Counted from the first letter of the stretch, positions 48,521-59,107 are shown. The stretch is DNA of 64,000 bases from Candidatus Nitrospira kreftii (GCA_014058405.1 CP047423.1:620001-684000), one strand, 5' to 3'. The notes: generated by a model not told the origin, from the sequence alone. Program-made: numbers and translations.

Positions 48521-49852
48521 TCATTCTCCATACAGAGTCGCGGCTGAGGCCTTGACGATACGTTTCGTCGAGAGCGCGCCCGGATTAGAATCGCCGGTGC
48601 TCTTGTCCCAGACCACCGTGATATTTCCATCTGTTTTCCCCATTCCTTGAGTTGATGAGCGGGTCGCATCTCCCTCGACGAGAATCTCAAGAGCTTGACC
48701 GATATATCGGCGGTTACGTTCCAGCGTGATGCGTCGCTGGATCTCGACAAGTTGCGCAACGCGCATTCCCTTGACCCGATCGGGAACGTCATCGGTGTAC
48801 TTCCTGGCCGCGATCGTGTGCTTCCGTTCAGAGTATTTGAAGATATAGGCTGAGTCGAATCGAACCTGTTCCACTATCCGTCGAGTAGCTTGGAAGTCGT
48901 CATTTGATTCTGAGCAGAAACCGCAGATGATATCCGTGGTCAGGATGACATCGGGGATGGTCCGTCGAATATGATCGACCAACGCCAGGTACTCGGCTCC
49001 CGTATAGGTCCTCCCCATGAGTTCCAGAATACGATCGCTTCCTGCTTGAAGCGGCAGATGAATGTGTTTGCAGACTTTGGGGTGTGTGGCAATGACCTCG
49101 ATCAACCTGGTGGGAAAGTCTTTGGGGTGTGGAGAGGTAAACCGTACTCGTTCGATGCCTGGTGTGTCTGCGACTGCATGAATGAGGTCGGCGAAGTCCC
49201 AATCTCCATAGCGATAAGAGTTGACGTTTTGGCCGAGTAACGTCACTTGCTTGAAGCCGCGAGCCGACGCGTCGCGAGCCTCGAGTAGAATGGACTCTGG
49301 ATCACGCGACCGTTCACGTCCTCTGGTATAGGGAACGACACAGAAAGAACAAAAATTATCGCAACCTCGCATCACCGTAATCCATGCGTTCACCCCACTG
49401 CCGCGGTCCGGCATGATCCCTTCGTAGGTTTCGTACTCCGACAGATCGAGAGCAAACCCCTTCTGAGCGAGTCCCTGTTCTTGCGCTTCAAGCGCGATCG
49501 TCAACAACGAGGGAAGTTGACGGTAGGCGTCTGGGCCGGCCAACACATCGACCAGCGGTTCTTTTTCCGCAAGCGCGCTTTTCAGGTTTTGGGCCATGCA
49601 GCCGAGTACCCCGATGACGAGTGGGCGTTGTTTCTTCAGTGTTTTCAACTCAGAGAGATGGGCGTAAATCTTGTTGTGAGCGTTTTCTCTAATGGCGCAC
49701 GTGTTGACCAGCACCACGTCGGCCAATTCGCGGTCCTCCGTAAAGACAAACCCCTCTCGCTTCAACGTTGAACGAACGAGCTCGCTGTCGGACTCGTTCA
49801 TCTGGCAGCCGAAGGTTTCGATGTGAACCTGAGGAAGGGCTTTCAGGCTCAT
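48521..49852 (-). CDS. miaB: tRNA-2-methylthio-N6-dimethylallyladenosine synthase
   Basis: Radical-SAM methylthiotransferase (443 aa) adding the 2-methylthio group to i6A37 of tRNA. N-terminal UPF0004 domain with TFGCQMNESDSELV, VNTCAIRENAHNK and GVLGCMAQNLK cysteines; radical-SAM CxxxCxxC in GCDNFCSFCVVPYTRGRERS; C-terminal TRAM domain (GQALEILVEGDATRSS). GCQMNESDSE distinguishes MiaB from RimO and MtaB. Its start overlaps the end of mtaB by 4 bases. Confidence 0.95.
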   Translation of the reverse strand: MSLKALPQVHIETFGCQMNESDSELVRSTLKREGFVFTEDRELADVVLVNTCAIRENAHNKIYAHLSELKTLKKQRPLVIGVLGCMAQNLKSALAEKEPLVDVLAGPDAYRQLPSLLTIALEAQEQGLAQKGFALDLSEYETYEGIMPDRGSGVNAWITVMRGCDNFCSFCVVPYTRGRERSRDPESILLEARDASARGFKQVTLLGQNVNSYRYGDWDFADLIHAVADTPGIERVRFTSPHPKDFPTRLIEVIATHPKVCKHIHLPLQAGSDRILELMGRTYTGAEYLALVDHIRRTIPDVILTTDIICGFCSESNDDFQATRRIVEQVRFDSAYIFKYSERKHTIAARKYTDDVPDRVKGMRVAQLVEIQRRITLERNRRYIGQALEILVEGDATRSSTQGMGKTDGNITVVWDKSTGDSNPGALSTKRIVKASAATLYGE

Positions 49853-51186
49853 CGTATCGCCCTTGCAAAATTCATCGGCTGAACTGAAGCTATATGGCCG
49901 AACGCGGAGCGATCGGTTGCGGCGGTGATCGTCACCGGCTTGATCTGATTCTGAAGATCCCCGGAATCTGTCACCGCCACTCTCGTGAAATTTGGAGTCG
50001 TGCCGATGCGATGGGAGTCTCGTGTCCCAGATTCAAAGAGGACCGAGACGGTCTTACCAATCTGTCTATTATGAAAGACCAGTCGTTTGGTGCGATCAAG
50101 GTTCAAGAGAATGTCGGTGCGCTTTTTCATCGTTGCGGAGGGTACCCGCTGCTTTAGGCGCGCTGCGGCCGTGCCCGGTCTCGGAGAGTAGGGGAACACA
50201 TGCAGATACGAAAAGGGGAGATCCGTCGCGACTGCCAATGAATTTTGGAATGCCGCGTCGGTCTCACCCGGGAACCCCACCATAAGATCGGTTCCAAGCC
50301 CCAGGTCCGATATCTTTTTATACGCCTGTTCGATCAGCTTGATATAGCCCTTGATCGAATGGCGGCGATTCATAGCCTGCAGAACCTGGTCGTCTCCGCT
50401 TTGCAGCGGGATATGAAGATAGGGGCAGAACTTTTTCGAAGATGCGAGGAGATCAAGCAATTCGTCACTGACGGTGGTGGGTTCGATAGAGGAGATGCGG
50501 ATACGCTCAATGTCAGGAATTCGATCGAGTCGCTGAAGTAAGGCGCAAAAGTCCAGGTCTTGATGAGCATACTGGCCGATATTCACACCAGTGAGCACAA
50601 TCTCCTTGTAGCCGCTGACCGTTAAGCTCTCAACTTCACGCACAAGGTCTTCGAGCTTTCTGCTACGCTCATGTCCTCTGGCGAACGGAATAATGCAGAA
50701 ACTACACATCGCGCTGCAGCCGTCCTGTATCTTGAGCAAGGCACGGGTGGAATCAGGCTCTGCAAAGTGTGGAAGGTCGAAGTCGTCGCGCGAAACTGTT
50801 TTCGTGTGGTGAATCTCGACGGTGGACCGTTTGCGAAGTTCATGAGCTGCAGGAAGGTAGGTCGGTAGGTCAAGCTTGAATTGGTGACCCACGATGAGAT
50901 CGATCCCTCTTTGTTGCGAGAGGGCTTCCGCTCCTGTTTGGGCGTAGCAGCCTGTCACCGCAATGAAAGCATGGGGGGAATGTTTGAGTGTCTTCCGAAT
51001 GAGGTATCGCGAGGTCCGCTCGGCATCTTCCGTCACGGCACAGGTGTTGAGGACCAGGAGATCCGTCGGTTGACCGAACTCGACCAGCTCGAACCCTTTC
51101 CGCCTGAGCCCCTCTCCGAGGATTGAGGTTTCGGCTTGATTCAGTCGGCAGCCAAGCGTATGTAGAGATGCACGGGTCGTGTCCAT
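49849..51186 (-). CDS. mtaB: Threonylcarbamoyladenosine tRNA methylthiotransferase
   Basis: Radical-SAM methylthiotransferase (445 aa) making ms2t6A37. TLGCRLNQAETSILGEGL at the N-terminus is typical of MtaB (GCRxNxxE), NTCAVTEDAERTSRYLIR, VTGCYAQTGAEAL, and CSAMCSFCIIPFARGHERSR for the radical-SAM cluster. ATG 51186 (MDTTRASLHTLG) is preferred to a longer frame starting at 51225. With miaB it forms a tRNA position-37 modification operon. Confidence 0.92.
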   Translation of the reverse strand: MDTTRASLHTLGCRLNQAETSILGEGLRRKGFELVEFGQPTDLLVLNTCAVTEDAERTSRYLIRKTLKHSPHAFIAVTGCYAQTGAEALSQQRGIDLIVGHQFKLDLPTYLPAAHELRKRSTVEIHHTKTVSRDDFDLPHFAEPDSTRALLKIQDGCSAMCSFCIIPFARGHERSRKLEDLVREVESLTVSGYKEIVLTGVNIGQYAHQDLDFCALLQRLDRIPDIERIRISSIEPTTVSDELLDLLASSKKFCPYLHIPLQSGDDQVLQAMNRRHSIKGYIKLIEQAYKKISDLGLGTDLMVGFPGETDAAFQNSLAVATDLPFSYLHVFPYSPRPGTAAARLKQRVPSATMKKRTDILLNLDRTKRLVFHNRQIGKTVSVLFESGTRDSHRIGTTPNFTRVAVTDSGDLQNQIKPVTITAATDRSAFGHIASVQPMNFARAIR

Positions 51187-51299
51187 AGGGGTTGTATTAT
51201 AGGGAGTACATGCGTGGTCCGGCAAGGTAGCCTATTGATGCCGATGCTGGGGGGGATTACCGGAACCATGTGTAAACGCGACCGATTCAAGTCGTCAGG

Positions 51300-51716
51300 G
51301 TGAGTGTGAAGATCTTCCGGCTGCATGGTACGAGTTTCGCTCTCGCCTGTTTGCTATGCATCAATCCTTTGACGGGGTGGAGCACAGAATCCCTTCCCGT
51401 TGAGCCTGATCTTAATACTCGGGTCGATGAACTGTACGACCACGAGGCCCGTCTCTTTATCATGCTCTATTCTCTACGCGGAAACGGTCAGATCGACTAC
51501 GTCACGGCTAGGCTGGTTCAGGATTACTCCCGCAGCAGCTACGGCAATCCCATCTACCAGACTGAGGCTCAACCGCTCTTCTATTGGTGGAATCACACCA
51601 TGTGGAACGATCCTGAGCAGGATGGGGTCAACGGGAATGAACGGGTCTATCAGGAGAATACTGATTTCGATATCTCGCGGTATAAACCCTGTTTGTTCAA
51701 CGGACAACCCTGCTAG
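51300..51716 (+). CDS. Small exported protein of unknown function
   Basis: 138 aa with a signal peptide (SFALACLLCINPLTGW, cleavage near WSTES). The mature part is acidic and aromatic-rich (YDHEARLFIMLYSL; QPLFYWWNHTMWNDPE) and ends CLFNGQPC with two cysteines that could form a disulfide. Starts with GTG at 51300 or 51306. No family recognised; it is divergent from mtaB. Confidence 0.6.
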   Translation: MSVKIFRLHGTSFALACLLCINPLTGWSTESLPVEPDLNTRVDELYDHEARLFIMLYSLRGNGQIDYVTARLVQDYSRSSYGNPIYQTEAQPLFYWWNHTMWNDPEQDGVNGNERVYQENTDFDISRYKPCLFNGQPC

Positions 51717-51868
51717 TTTCGGTCCAAACTGGTAATGTGTCTCCGCACATTTTGTAATTCTGCTCAGCCGCAGCGGAAGGCGATGGTATTCTGCACTGCG
51801 GTCAAGAATTATTTGGTGGCGACGACGAGTTTTCCTGATCCAGTCCACGTTTATGCGAGCGCGATTCT

Positions 51869-53161
51869 ATGAGCCAACGCTCCTTCGATGTCGCTAGCCT
51901 CATGAATCGGCGTCTCCTCGTGATGTTGCCGTTGGGGTTTGTTTCCGGCCTTCCGCTTGCGCTCACGTCTGGCACCTTACAGGCTTGGCTAACAGTCGAG
52001 GGAGTTGATCTTAAGACGATCGGCATTTTCACGCTGGTCGGCCTTCCCTATACGCTTAAGTTCCTGTGGGCTCCAGTGATGGATCGCGTGGTGCCGCCTT
52101 GGTTGGGGCGGCGTCGCGGATGGATGGTCCTAACACAACTGTGTGTGGCTGCCAGCCTCGTGCTCATGGCCATGACCGATCCAAAGATTCACCCTGGGTG
52201 GCTCGCGACCTATGCCGTACTCGTCGCATTTCTGGCCGCTTCGCTGGACATCGTCTTCGACGCCTATCGCACGGATACACTCCAGGCGCACGAACGTGGA
52301 TTGGGCGCGGCAGTATGGGTGAACGGCTATCGAATCGCCCTCTTGGCCTCCGGCGCCGGTGCACTGGCGCTCGCCGATTACGTGGGCTGGCAGCTGACCT
52401 ATCTGGCGATGGCGGCCGTTATGAGTGCTGGGGTAGGTATCGTCTTGTTCAGTCCTGATCCGACGATCGTCGCCAATGCTCCAAAGAGTCTCAAGGAAGC
52501 AGTCGGGGCACCCTTGGTGGAGTTTTTTTCCAGGCCCACGGCATTGGGGTTTTTGGCCGTGATTATTCTCTACAAACTTGGAGATGCCTTTGCATCCGCG
52601 TTGCAGACAGCCTTTCTCATTGGAGGACTCGGCTTCTCCACGACGGAAGTTGGTGCCGTAAAGGGGCTCGGGATCTTTGCGACATTGCTAGGCGCCTTCG
52701 TCGGCGGATTGTTGATGACTAGATCAGGACTTGTGCGGTCGCTGTTGATCTTTGGTGTGTTGCAAGCTGTGTCAAACCTGGGTTTTGTGGCGCTGGCCTT
52801 AATTGGGAAAGATGCTGGTGCACTGACGGCGGCCGTTGTGATTGAGAATGTGACGGGCGGGATGGGCACGGCTGCATTTGTTGCATTAGTAATGTCGCTC
52901 TGTGATCCTCGGTATACCGCGACGCAGTTCGCGCTGCTGTCCTCGTTGGAAGCATTAGGACGGGTGTTTGCCGGTCGTCCCTCCGCGGATCTTGTCGCGA
53001 TGGTCGGATGGACGCAATTTTATGTTTTGACCGTAGCAGTGGCGCTGCCGGGTCTCTGGGCCGTGTGGCGGATCCGGCGCTCTATCGAACCGGAACAGAA
53101 GCCTGTCGCACACACCCCCGTTATGGAACCGGCGACTTCGCCGATTTCAGATCGACTATGA
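51869..53161 (+). CDS. AmpG-like MFS permease
   Basis: 430 aa with 12 hydrophobic segments. The N-terminal LPLGFVSGLPLALTSGTLQAWL and LKFLWAPVMDRVVPP, LGRRRGWMVLTQL match AmpG muropeptide permeases, which import anhydromuropeptides for peptidoglycan recycling. LDIVFDAYRTDTL is also characteristic. The C-terminus is polar. It converges with the gene at 53156-53449; the stop codons overlap by 6 bases. Confidence 0.85.
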   Translation: MSQRSFDVASLMNRRLLVMLPLGFVSGLPLALTSGTLQAWLTVEGVDLKTIGIFTLVGLPYTLKFLWAPVMDRVVPPWLGRRRGWMVLTQLCVAASLVLMAMTDPKIHPGWLATYAVLVAFLAASLDIVFDAYRTDTLQAHERGLGAAVWVNGYRIALLASGAGALALADYVGWQLTYLAMAAVMSAGVGIVLFSPDPTIVANAPKSLKEAVGAPLVEFFSRPTALGFLAVIILYKLGDAFASALQTAFLIGGLGFSTTEVGAVKGLGIFATLLGAFVGGLLMTRSGLVRSLLIFGVLQAVSNLGFVALALIGKDAGALTAAVVIENVTGGMGTAAFVALVMSLCDPRYTATQFALLSSLEALGRVFAGRPSADLVAMVGWTQFYVLTVAVALPGLWAVWRIRRSIEPEQKPVAHTPVMEPATSPISDRL

Positions 53162-53449
53162 GGACAATCTTCTTTGAAGAAAGAGTACGAAGAGCATCAA
53201 GGTAGGAAGTGGAGCGAGGATGAACGGGACAAGCCAAAGCCAGACATTCTTCCCGCGGACGCGCGCTTGGTCGATCATCCAGACGAACAGCCAGACCAGC
53301 AGACCGATATAATTGAGTGTGATCCATTGAATAGTATGAATCTTGAGGCTGCTTGTGTTGTCTGACGAGCCTTGAAGAAGGAAAATGCCCAGCAGTAAGA
53401 CAAATGCGCCAAGTAGAACTGCGATGAGTTTCTTGCTCCAAACGAACAT
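53156..53449 (-). CDS. Small membrane protein
   Basis: About 97 aa with three hydrophobic segments (about 6-25, 42-58 and 70-90; IAVLLGAFVLLLGIFLLQG, LNYIGLLVWLFVWM, WLWLVPFILAPLPTLMLFV). The last resembles PLDc_N-type short membrane proteins. AGGAGG lies 5 bases before ATG 53449, so that start is secure. Function not recognised. Confidence 0.65.
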   Translation of the reverse strand: MFVWSKKLIAVLLGAFVLLLGIFLLQGSSDNTSSLKIHTIQWITLNYIGLLVWLFVWMIDQARVRGKNVWLWLVPFILAPLPTLMLFVLFLQRRLSS

Positions 53450-53581
53450 ATCCGCCTCCTGGCTCAAAGAATGGGTGTACGAAGCCGGGGTAAGCTAATT
53501 GTCAAACCGTTGTTTGTCAAATCGGGCTGATTCGATATCCAATTCACACACGTCGGGAGTGGAATCGGTAGGTCGCACCTG

Positions 53582-53953
53582 ATGAACCTCTTCCGCTTAA
53601 GCGTAGTCGTTGGTATCCTGATTGTAGCGGTTGGCTTGGCGTTATCGAATCCGACCATGGATGACTATGTACGCTTCGTTGAACAGGAACTCAGCAAAGC
53701 GATGGACCGAATGGATCAGGCTACATCGACCCGAGAACAGCAATTTATTCGCCAGGTGTTTCGGTCGCAAAGTAAGAAGATTCTCGAGTCAGTCGTTCGG
53801 CCGAGTACGGCGCGACGCAACTGGGGCATCTTTAGCTACTTTGAAACGCACCTAGCAGATACCAACGTCGTCGTCCTTGGTCTTGGGGGACGATTTATTC
53901 CCCTTCAGGGGGTCGAGGAAGCGACGCTGAAAATCGGCCGGATGGCCTTTTAA
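53582..53953 (+). CDS. DUF4359-like exported or membrane-anchored protein
   Basis: 123 aa. A hydrophobic N-terminal helix (VVVGILIVAVGLALSNP) followed by a helical region with TMDDYVRFVEQELSKAM matches the DUF4359 start (SNP.xxDYxxF). The C-terminal part (NWGIFSYFETHLAD; VVVLGLGGRFIPL) is typical of the family: a beta-hairpin with a final G-x-F/I-x-P. Function unknown. It lies about 280 bases upstream of nrdJ. Confidence 0.68.
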   Translation: MNLFRLSVVVGILIVAVGLALSNPTMDDYVRFVEQELSKAMDRMDQATSTREQQFIRQVFRSQSKKILESVVRPSTARRNWGIFSYFETHLADTNVVVLGLGGRFIPLQGVEEATLKIGRMAF

Positions 53954-54094
53954 CAAGAAAAATGGCCAGGGTCATCTGAGGGGGCATCTTTCGGCGATGT
54001 ATTTTTGTGGATAACCTCGTTGAGAAGTGGCCCAAAGAGGCTGTGAGATTCGCATTTCGGCTATTCACAGTCTGTCCTCGTATTTCCCAGAATG

Positions 54095-54110
54095 CCACAA
54101 CATTTGGTGT
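54095..54110. promoter_or_regulatory. NrdR-box-like site 1
   Basis: CCACAACATTTGGTGT matches the 16-bp NrdR consensus (ACACWATATATWGTGT) at 12 of 16 positions and overlaps the -35 of the nrdJ promoter. Its centre lies about 32 bp from site 2, about three helical turns, the usual spacing for paired NrdR boxes. Confidence 0.5.
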
Positions 54111-54138
54111 TGACAAAAAATTATGCTAGCTATATGTA
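54110..54138 (+). promoter_or_regulatory. Strong sigma70-type promoter of nrdJ
   Basis: TTGACA (54110-54115), a 17-base spacer and TATGTA (54133-54138). The start codon lies 92 bases downstream. Both elements are overlapped by NrdR-box-like sites. Confidence 0.7.
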
Positions 54139-54142
54139 GTCA
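54127..54142. promoter_or_regulatory. NrdR-box-like site 2
   Basis: CTATATGTAG at the core, 10 of 16 matches to the NrdR consensus, overlapping the -10 element. Together with site 1 it would let NrdR repress nrdJ when dATP is high. Confidence 0.45.
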
Positions 54143-54229
54143 AAGCCGGGTGATAAACATGCTCTACGAGTTCAATGACACCTGGCCAAAGTATCAATCA
54201 CAAACCTTTTCCTCTCTAGGAGGGCTACC

Positions 54230-57200
54230 GTGAAAATTGATCGGAGATTTACCCGTCGCGGAGTGAGCCCCTACGAGGGGCTAGCGTTCGTCAAACGGTC
54301 GTCTGAGATTCGTAACCCCGACGGGTCGACCGTGTTCAAGCTCGAGAACATCGAGGTTCCCGAAACATGGTCTCAGTTGGCCGTCGATATCTTGGCGCAA
54401 AAATACTTTAGAAAGGCGGGAATTCCACAGCACGATCAGACCGGTCAGCCGCTTGTGGGCTCGGACGGCAAGCCGGTGCTCGGTGGAGAGCGGGATGCTC
54501 GTCAGGTCTTTGAGCGCATGGCCGGATGCTGGACCCATTGGGGCAAGTCCCATGGGTATTTTAAGGCACCGGAAGATGCCGAGTCCTTTCATGATGAGAT
54601 GTGTTACATGCTGGCGCATCAAATGGCTGCGCCAAACTCTCCTCAATGGTTCAACACCGGTCTGCACTATGCCTATGGCCTGTCGGGGCCGGCACAGGGT
54701 CATTATTACGTCGATCCCAAAACGCGTGAAGTGGTAAAAGCCACCAATGCGTTCGAACATCCTCAGCCGCACGCCTGTTTCATTCAATCGATCGAGGATG
54801 ATCTCGTGAACGAGAACGGAATCATGGATCTCTGGGTGCGAGAGGCTCGGTTATTCAAGTATGGCTCTGGAACCGGGACGAACTTCTCAAAATTGCGAGG
54901 CGATGGCGAAGGGCTTTCTGGCGGCGGCAGGTCTTCAGGCCTTATGTCCTTCCTCAAGATTGGTGATCGAGCTGCCGGCGCGATCAAGTCCGGAGGGACA
55001 ACACGCCGTGCCGCCAAGATGGTCTGTTTAGATCTCGATCATCCGGATATCGAGGAATTCATCGATTGGAAGGTCGTCGAGGAACAAAAAGTCGCGGCGA
55101 TGGTAACGGGGTCAAAGATCTGTGCGCAGCGCCTCAACGCCGTGCTGAAGGCCTGTCACATGGTCGACGGAGAAGGGGCTCTCAGGCTGGATCTCGACCA
55201 CAAGACGAATCCGGTCCTGCGCGAGGCGCTGACATCTGCCCGTCGCGATATGGTGCCTGAGGCGTATATCCAGCGGATGTTCTCCTATGCCCAGCAGGGG
55301 TTTACACATTTCGTGTTTCATGAATACGATACCAATTGGGACGGCAAAGCATATCAGACGGTCTCCGGTCAGAACTCAAACAACAGCGTCAGAATTCCCA
55401 ATGAGTTTTTTGCCGCGCTCGAAGCCGACGGCGACTGGCAACTCAAACGCCGAACGAACGGCAAAGTGTGCAAGACCGTCAAGGCTAGAGATCTATGGGA
55501 CCGGATCGCGTGGGCTGCATGGATTTGTGCCGATCCCGGGACGCAGTACGATACCACCATCAACGAATGGCACACGTGTCCGGAGGACGGCCGTATCAAT
55601 GCGTCGAACCCATGTTCCGAATACATGTTTTTGGACGATACCGCCTGTAACCTGGCCTCCCTTAACCTCACCAAGTTCTATAGCGTGGATGGGCAGTTCG
55701 AATTGGAACATTTTCGCCATGCCGTTCGATTGTGGACGATCGCATTGGAGATCAGCGTGTTAATGGCGTCCTTTCCAAGCCGTTCGATTGCTGAAAAGAG
55801 CTATCGGTTCCGGACGCTTGGATTGGGTTATGCGAATCTTGGCACCGTCCTTATGCGGTTGGGGATTCCCTATGATTCCTCCAAAGCCCTGGCGATCTGT
55901 GGAGCCATCACGTCCATCATGACCGGTGAGGCTTACCGTGCATCGGCTGAAATGGCCGCTGAATTGTTGCCCTTTCCAGGCTACGCAAACAATCGGGAGC
56001 CCATGCTGCGAGTGATCCGCAATCACCGACGGGCTGCGTACCAGGTGCCGAATGCAGAATATGAAGGGCTGACGATTGCTCCGGTGGGAATCCGCCCTGA
56101 GCATTGTCCTCCGGACATGCTTCTTGCCGCCCGAAGAGCCTGGGACCATGCGCTGGAACTCGGGACGGCCTACGGATACCGCAATGCACAGGTGACGGTG
56201 ATCGCTCCGACCGGCACGATTGGATTGGTCATGGATTGCGATACCACTGGAATTGAACCGGATTTCGCGTTGGTGAAGTTTAAAAAATTGGCGGGTGGAG
56301 GTTACTTCAAGATCATCAATCAAAGCTTGCCGGCCGCGCTGGCCAACCTCGGGTACACAGATCAGCAGGCGCAAGATATCGTCCGTTACTGCGTTGGTGC
56401 GCAGACGCTCAACGGCGCGCCCTTTATCAATCATGACACGTTGCGCCGGAAGGGATTCGACGATGCGGCCTTAGATCGACTGGAGCGTGGACTGGGGCAA
56501 GCGTTCGAAATTCAGTTCGCCTTCAACAAGTTTATCTTGGGAGAGGCCTTTTGCGTGGACCAGCTTGGCTTCACCGAAGCGCAACTCAATGAGGCGAATT
56601 TCAACATGCTGAAGGCGCTCGGCTTTACGCAAGAAGAGATCGCCGCCGCAAATGATTTCTGCTGCGGAACGATGACCGTGGAAGGCGCGCCGCATTTGAG
56701 AGCCGAACACCTTGCGGTATTCGATTGTGCTAATCGATGTGGGCGGATCGGACAACGTTCTATTGCCGTCGATGCCCATATCCGCATGATGGCTGCGGCG
56801 CAGCCGTTCATCAGCGGCGCGATCAGCAAGACCATCAATATGTCGGCTGAGGCCAGCGTGGATGATGTCAAGGCGGCGTACCTGCTTGCCTGGAAGAGCA
56901 TGATAAAAGCGGTGGCGTTGTATCGTGATGGATCTAAGCTCAGTCAGCCATTAAGTGCGTCGACCGACAGCGGAAAGACCATCGAAGCGACGGCCAGCAT
57001 CATCGAGATGGCTGAAAAAGTGACTGAACGAGTGCTCGTTCGATATCTTGCCAAACGGCGTCCGTTGCCGGGTAGACGCAATGGCTATACGCAAAAAGCT
57101 ATTGTCGGAGGGCACAAGCTTTACCTCCGCACCGGTGAATATGAAGATGGGACCGTCGGAGAGATCTTTTTAGACATGCACAAGGAGGGCGCGGCGTTCA

Positions 57201-57766
57201 GAAGCCTCATGAACTGTTTCGCCATCGCCATCTCTCTTGGACTTCAGCACGGGGTCCCTTTGGAAGAGTTCGTTGAAGCCTTTGTCTTCACTCGGTTTGA
57301 ACCCAACGGTCCCGTTAAATTGAATGATCGGATCAAAATGTCGACGTCGATCATTGATTATATCTTCCGTGAACTTGCCGTCACCTATCTCGATCGGTAT
57401 GATCTTGCACAGGTGAAGGAAGAAGACCTGCGCATGGATTCCGTGAAAAAGGACGACATGGATCCTGAATGCTTCGAGGAAGAAGCCGATCTTGATGCGC
57501 TAGCTAAATCCTCCGTCGTGACGGAACACTTTCCGATCCGTCGAAACGGCGGAAAAGGAAATGGTCACGGAAATGGACATAGCGTTGCCCGACAAGTGGA
57601 GCTCATGCGCGAGACACTGACTCTGACAGAGATACAAAGCGCCAAAGATGCCAAGGTCAAAGGTTACGAGGGCGATCCCTGTCCAGAATGCAAGCAGTTC
57701 ACCATGGTGCGGAACGGCACCTGCCTCAAATGTGTCAGTTGCGGTGCGACGAGTGGATGCTCATAA
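54230..57766 (+). CDS. nrdJ: Vitamin B12-dependent (class II) ribonucleotide reductase
   Basis: 1178 aa. Reduces ribonucleotides to deoxyribonucleotides using adenosylcobalamin. GTG start at 54230 fixed by AGGAGGG. N-terminal part [13 protein letters not shown]-like (here [18 protein letters not shown]), then [37 protein letters not shown] for the active-site region, and [20 protein letters not shown] near residue 660. The C-terminal domain (from about 940) carries a His/Gly/Asn-rich linker ([12 protein letters not shown]) and a zinc ribbon with four cysteines ([12 protein letters not shown]). No class I or III reductase is in the window. Likely repressed by NrdR. Confidence 0.96.
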   Translation: MKIDRRFTRRGVSPYEGLAFVKRSSEIRNPDGSTVFKLENIEVPETWSQLAVDILAQKYFRKAGIPQHDQTGQPLVGSDGKPVLGGERDARQVFERMAGCWTHWGKSHGYFKAPEDAESFHDEMCYMLAHQMAAPNSPQWFNTGLHYAYGLSGPAQGHYYVDPKTREVVKATNAFEHPQPHACFIQSIEDDLVNENGIMDLWVREARLFKYGSGTGTNFSKLRGDGEGLSGGGRSSGLMSFLKIGDRAAGAIKSGGTTRRAAKMVCLDLDHPDIEEFIDWKVVEEQKVAAMVTGSKICAQRLNAVLKACHMVDGEGALRLDLDHKTNPVLREALTSARRDMVPEAYIQRMFSYAQQGFTHFVFHEYDTNWDGKAYQTVSGQNSNNSVRIPNEFFAALEADGDWQLKRRTNGKVCKTVKARDLWDRIAWAAWICADPGTQYDTTINEWHTCPEDGRINASNPCSEYMFLDDTACNLASLNLTKFYSVDGQFELEHFRHAVRLWTIALEISVLMASFPSRSIAEKSYRFRTLGLGYANLGTVLMRLGIPYDSSKALAICGAITSIMTGEAYRASAEMAAELLPFPGYANNREPMLRVIRNHRRAAYQVPNAEYEGLTIAPVGIRPEHCPPDMLLAARRAWDHALELGTAYGYRNAQVTVIAPTGTIGLVMDCDTTGIEPDFALVKFKKLAGGGYFKIINQSLPAALANLGYTDQQAQDIVRYCVGAQTLNGAPFINHDTLRRKGFDDAALDRLERGLGQAFEIQFAFNKFILGEAFCVDQLGFTEAQLNEANFNMLKALGFTQEEIAAANDFCCGTMTVEGAPHLRAEHLAVFDCANRCGRIGQRSIAVDAHIRMMAAAQPFISGAISKTINMSAEASVDDVKAAYLLAWKSMIKAVALYRDGSKLSQPLSASTDSGKTIEATASIIEMAEKVTERVLVRYLAKRRPLPGRRNGYTQKAIVGGHKLYLRTGEYEDGTVGEIFLDMHKEGAAFRSLMNCFAIAISLGLQHGVPLEEFVEAFVFTRFEPNGPVKLNDRIKMSTSIIDYIFRELAVTYLDRYDLAQVKEEDLRMDSVKKDDMDPECFEEEADLDALAKSSVVTEHFPIRRNGGKGNGHGNGHSVARQVELMRETLTLTEIQSAKDAKVKGYEGDPCPECKQFTMVRNGTCLKCVSCGATSGCS

Positions 57767-58012
57767 GGGAGTGTGAAGATGCAGAGCAAGTCTCCATCAT
57801 CGTGCGTCTGCTGTAGAAAACGGCGGTTCCAGCGCAGTCGATCAGGCTCGGCAGCCCTTTCTTCGTTACGCGCAAAGGCTAGAAAATCTTCCGCAAGATC
57901 GATATCATTCTTAGTCAAATGTGAGCATCGCGGGGCGTGGTCTCCCTTGCGAATGGCTCGTTTGGCGAGGCGAAGGCGGTTCTAACGTTGAAGAGTCCAG
58001 AGGAGAACGAAT

Positions 58013-58423
58013 ATGCCGACAGCGACCCAGCTGGTCATCAGTGGTCAGAGTAAACCAGGTGCCCTTGCAAGAGTGACGGCTGTCCTAGGTGACGCGGGAG
58101 TCAATATTAAGGCATTTTCTGCTCCAGAAGTAACGGGCCCAGGAAAATTGCGCTTGCTTGTGGCTGATCTGGATGGTGCTCGCGCGGCTCTTCGGTCGGC
58201 GAAAATCAAGTTTGGTGAAGAAACGGCTCTGCTCTTGAGCCTTGAGAATAAACCTGGGGCACTGAAAAAAGTGGCCGATCTCTTGATGAAGAGCCGGATC
58301 AATATCAAGTGCGGCTACTGTACGCCTTCACGGGAAGGGAAACGGGCGATTGTCGTCCTGACCGTTTCCAATACCGACAAAGCCTTGACCATCCTTCGCA
58401 ATCAATCCCTCGACGAGTTTTGA
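58013..58423 (+). CDS. Tandem ACT-domain protein
   Basis: 136 aa composed of two ACT domains: 1-70 (VISGQSKPGALARVTAVLGD and VNIKAF) and 70-136 (LLSLENKPGALKKVADLLMK and NIKCGYC). ACT domains bind amino acids to regulate enzymes; no catalytic domain is attached, so it may act as a stand-alone amino-acid sensor or a subunit. It lies 3 bases before rlpA and may be cotranscribed. Confidence 0.85.
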   Translation: MPTATQLVISGQSKPGALARVTAVLGDAGVNIKAFSAPEVTGPGKLRLLVADLDGARAALRSAKIKFGEETALLLSLENKPGALKKVADLLMKSRINIKCGYCTPSREGKRAIVVLTVSNTDKALTILRNQSLDEF

Positions 58424-58426
58424 ATC

Positions 58427-59107
58427 ATGCGGCTGGAGCCGCTCACGAGAATCGTATCTGGGCGTATCATTATCATCGGACTTTTGGTCGGGCTTTTCTT
58501 ACAAGGCTGCGCGGCACCTTCCCGTCATATCAGTCGATTTTCTGGATATCCGGTGGGATTCGTGGAGCGGGGGGAGGCCTCATGGTACGGCCCCGGCTTT
58601 CATGGAAACAAGACTGCCAATGGGGAACAGTATGACATGCATAAACTGACGGCTGCGCATCGGACGCTCCCACTAGGGTCCGTGGCTGTGGTCCATTCAT
58701 TGACCTCGGGTCGCCGGGTCACAGTTAGGATTAATGATCGCGGGCCGTTCGCGAGGGGGCGAATCTTGGACCTTTCATTGGCTGGAGCTCGGGCTCTTGA
58801 TATGGTCGGCAACGGAACAGACCGAGTAGAGCTTCGAGTCATTGACTACGTTGCCCAACCCGAAGGGAAGGGTCCGTTACGGGTTCAAGTCGGAGCTTTC
58901 GCAGACCTTCAGAATGCGCGAGCGTTGTTTGCACAAATCCAACGAGATTTTCCCGATGGACGGATCATTCAGGCCGATCTACCGGAGGGTCGCCGTTACC
59001 GTGTTCAGTTTGGTCGGTTTCTAAACGAATCGGAAGCGCAGATGTTTGCGGATCGTTTCGATCGTGCGTTTCGTCTTCGATCATTAGTATTCCGGGATGA
59101 TGAATAG
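58427..59107 (+). CDS. rlpA: Septal ring lytic transglycosylase RlpA-like lipoprotein
   Basis: 226 aa. Lipobox VGLFLQGCAAP (Cys at about 28), DPBB domain with ASWYGPGFHGNKTANGEQYD, LTAAHRTLPLG and RINDRGPFARGRILDLS (catalytic Asp region), and a C-terminal SPOR domain (LRVQVGAFADLQNARALF, RVQFGRFLNESEAQMF) that binds denuded glycan at the septum. Acts in the periplasm on peptidoglycan. Follows the ACT gene by 3 bases. Confidence 0.93.
   Translation: MRLEPLTRIVSGRIIIIGLLVGLFLQGCAAPSRHISRFSGYPVGFVERGEASWYGPGFHGNKTANGEQYDMHKLTAAHRTLPLGSVAVVHSLTSGRRVTVRINDRGPFARGRILDLSLAGARALDMVGNGTDRVELRVIDYVAQPEGKGPLRVQVGAFADLQNARALFAQIQRDFPDGRIIQADLPEGRRYRVQFGRFLNESEAQMFADRFDRAFRLRSLVFRDDE

Noticed and set aside
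53954-54229. Cobalamin riboswitch before nrdJ
   Set aside because: No B12-box-like conserved sequence was seen; a simple promoter with NrdR-like boxes explains the region better.
57664-57985. Small overlapping open frames on both strands after nrdJ
   Set aside because: Neither resembles a protein family; the plus frame (57779-57985) is Arg/Ser-rich and the minus frame overlaps the nrdJ zinc ribbon. Left unannotated.
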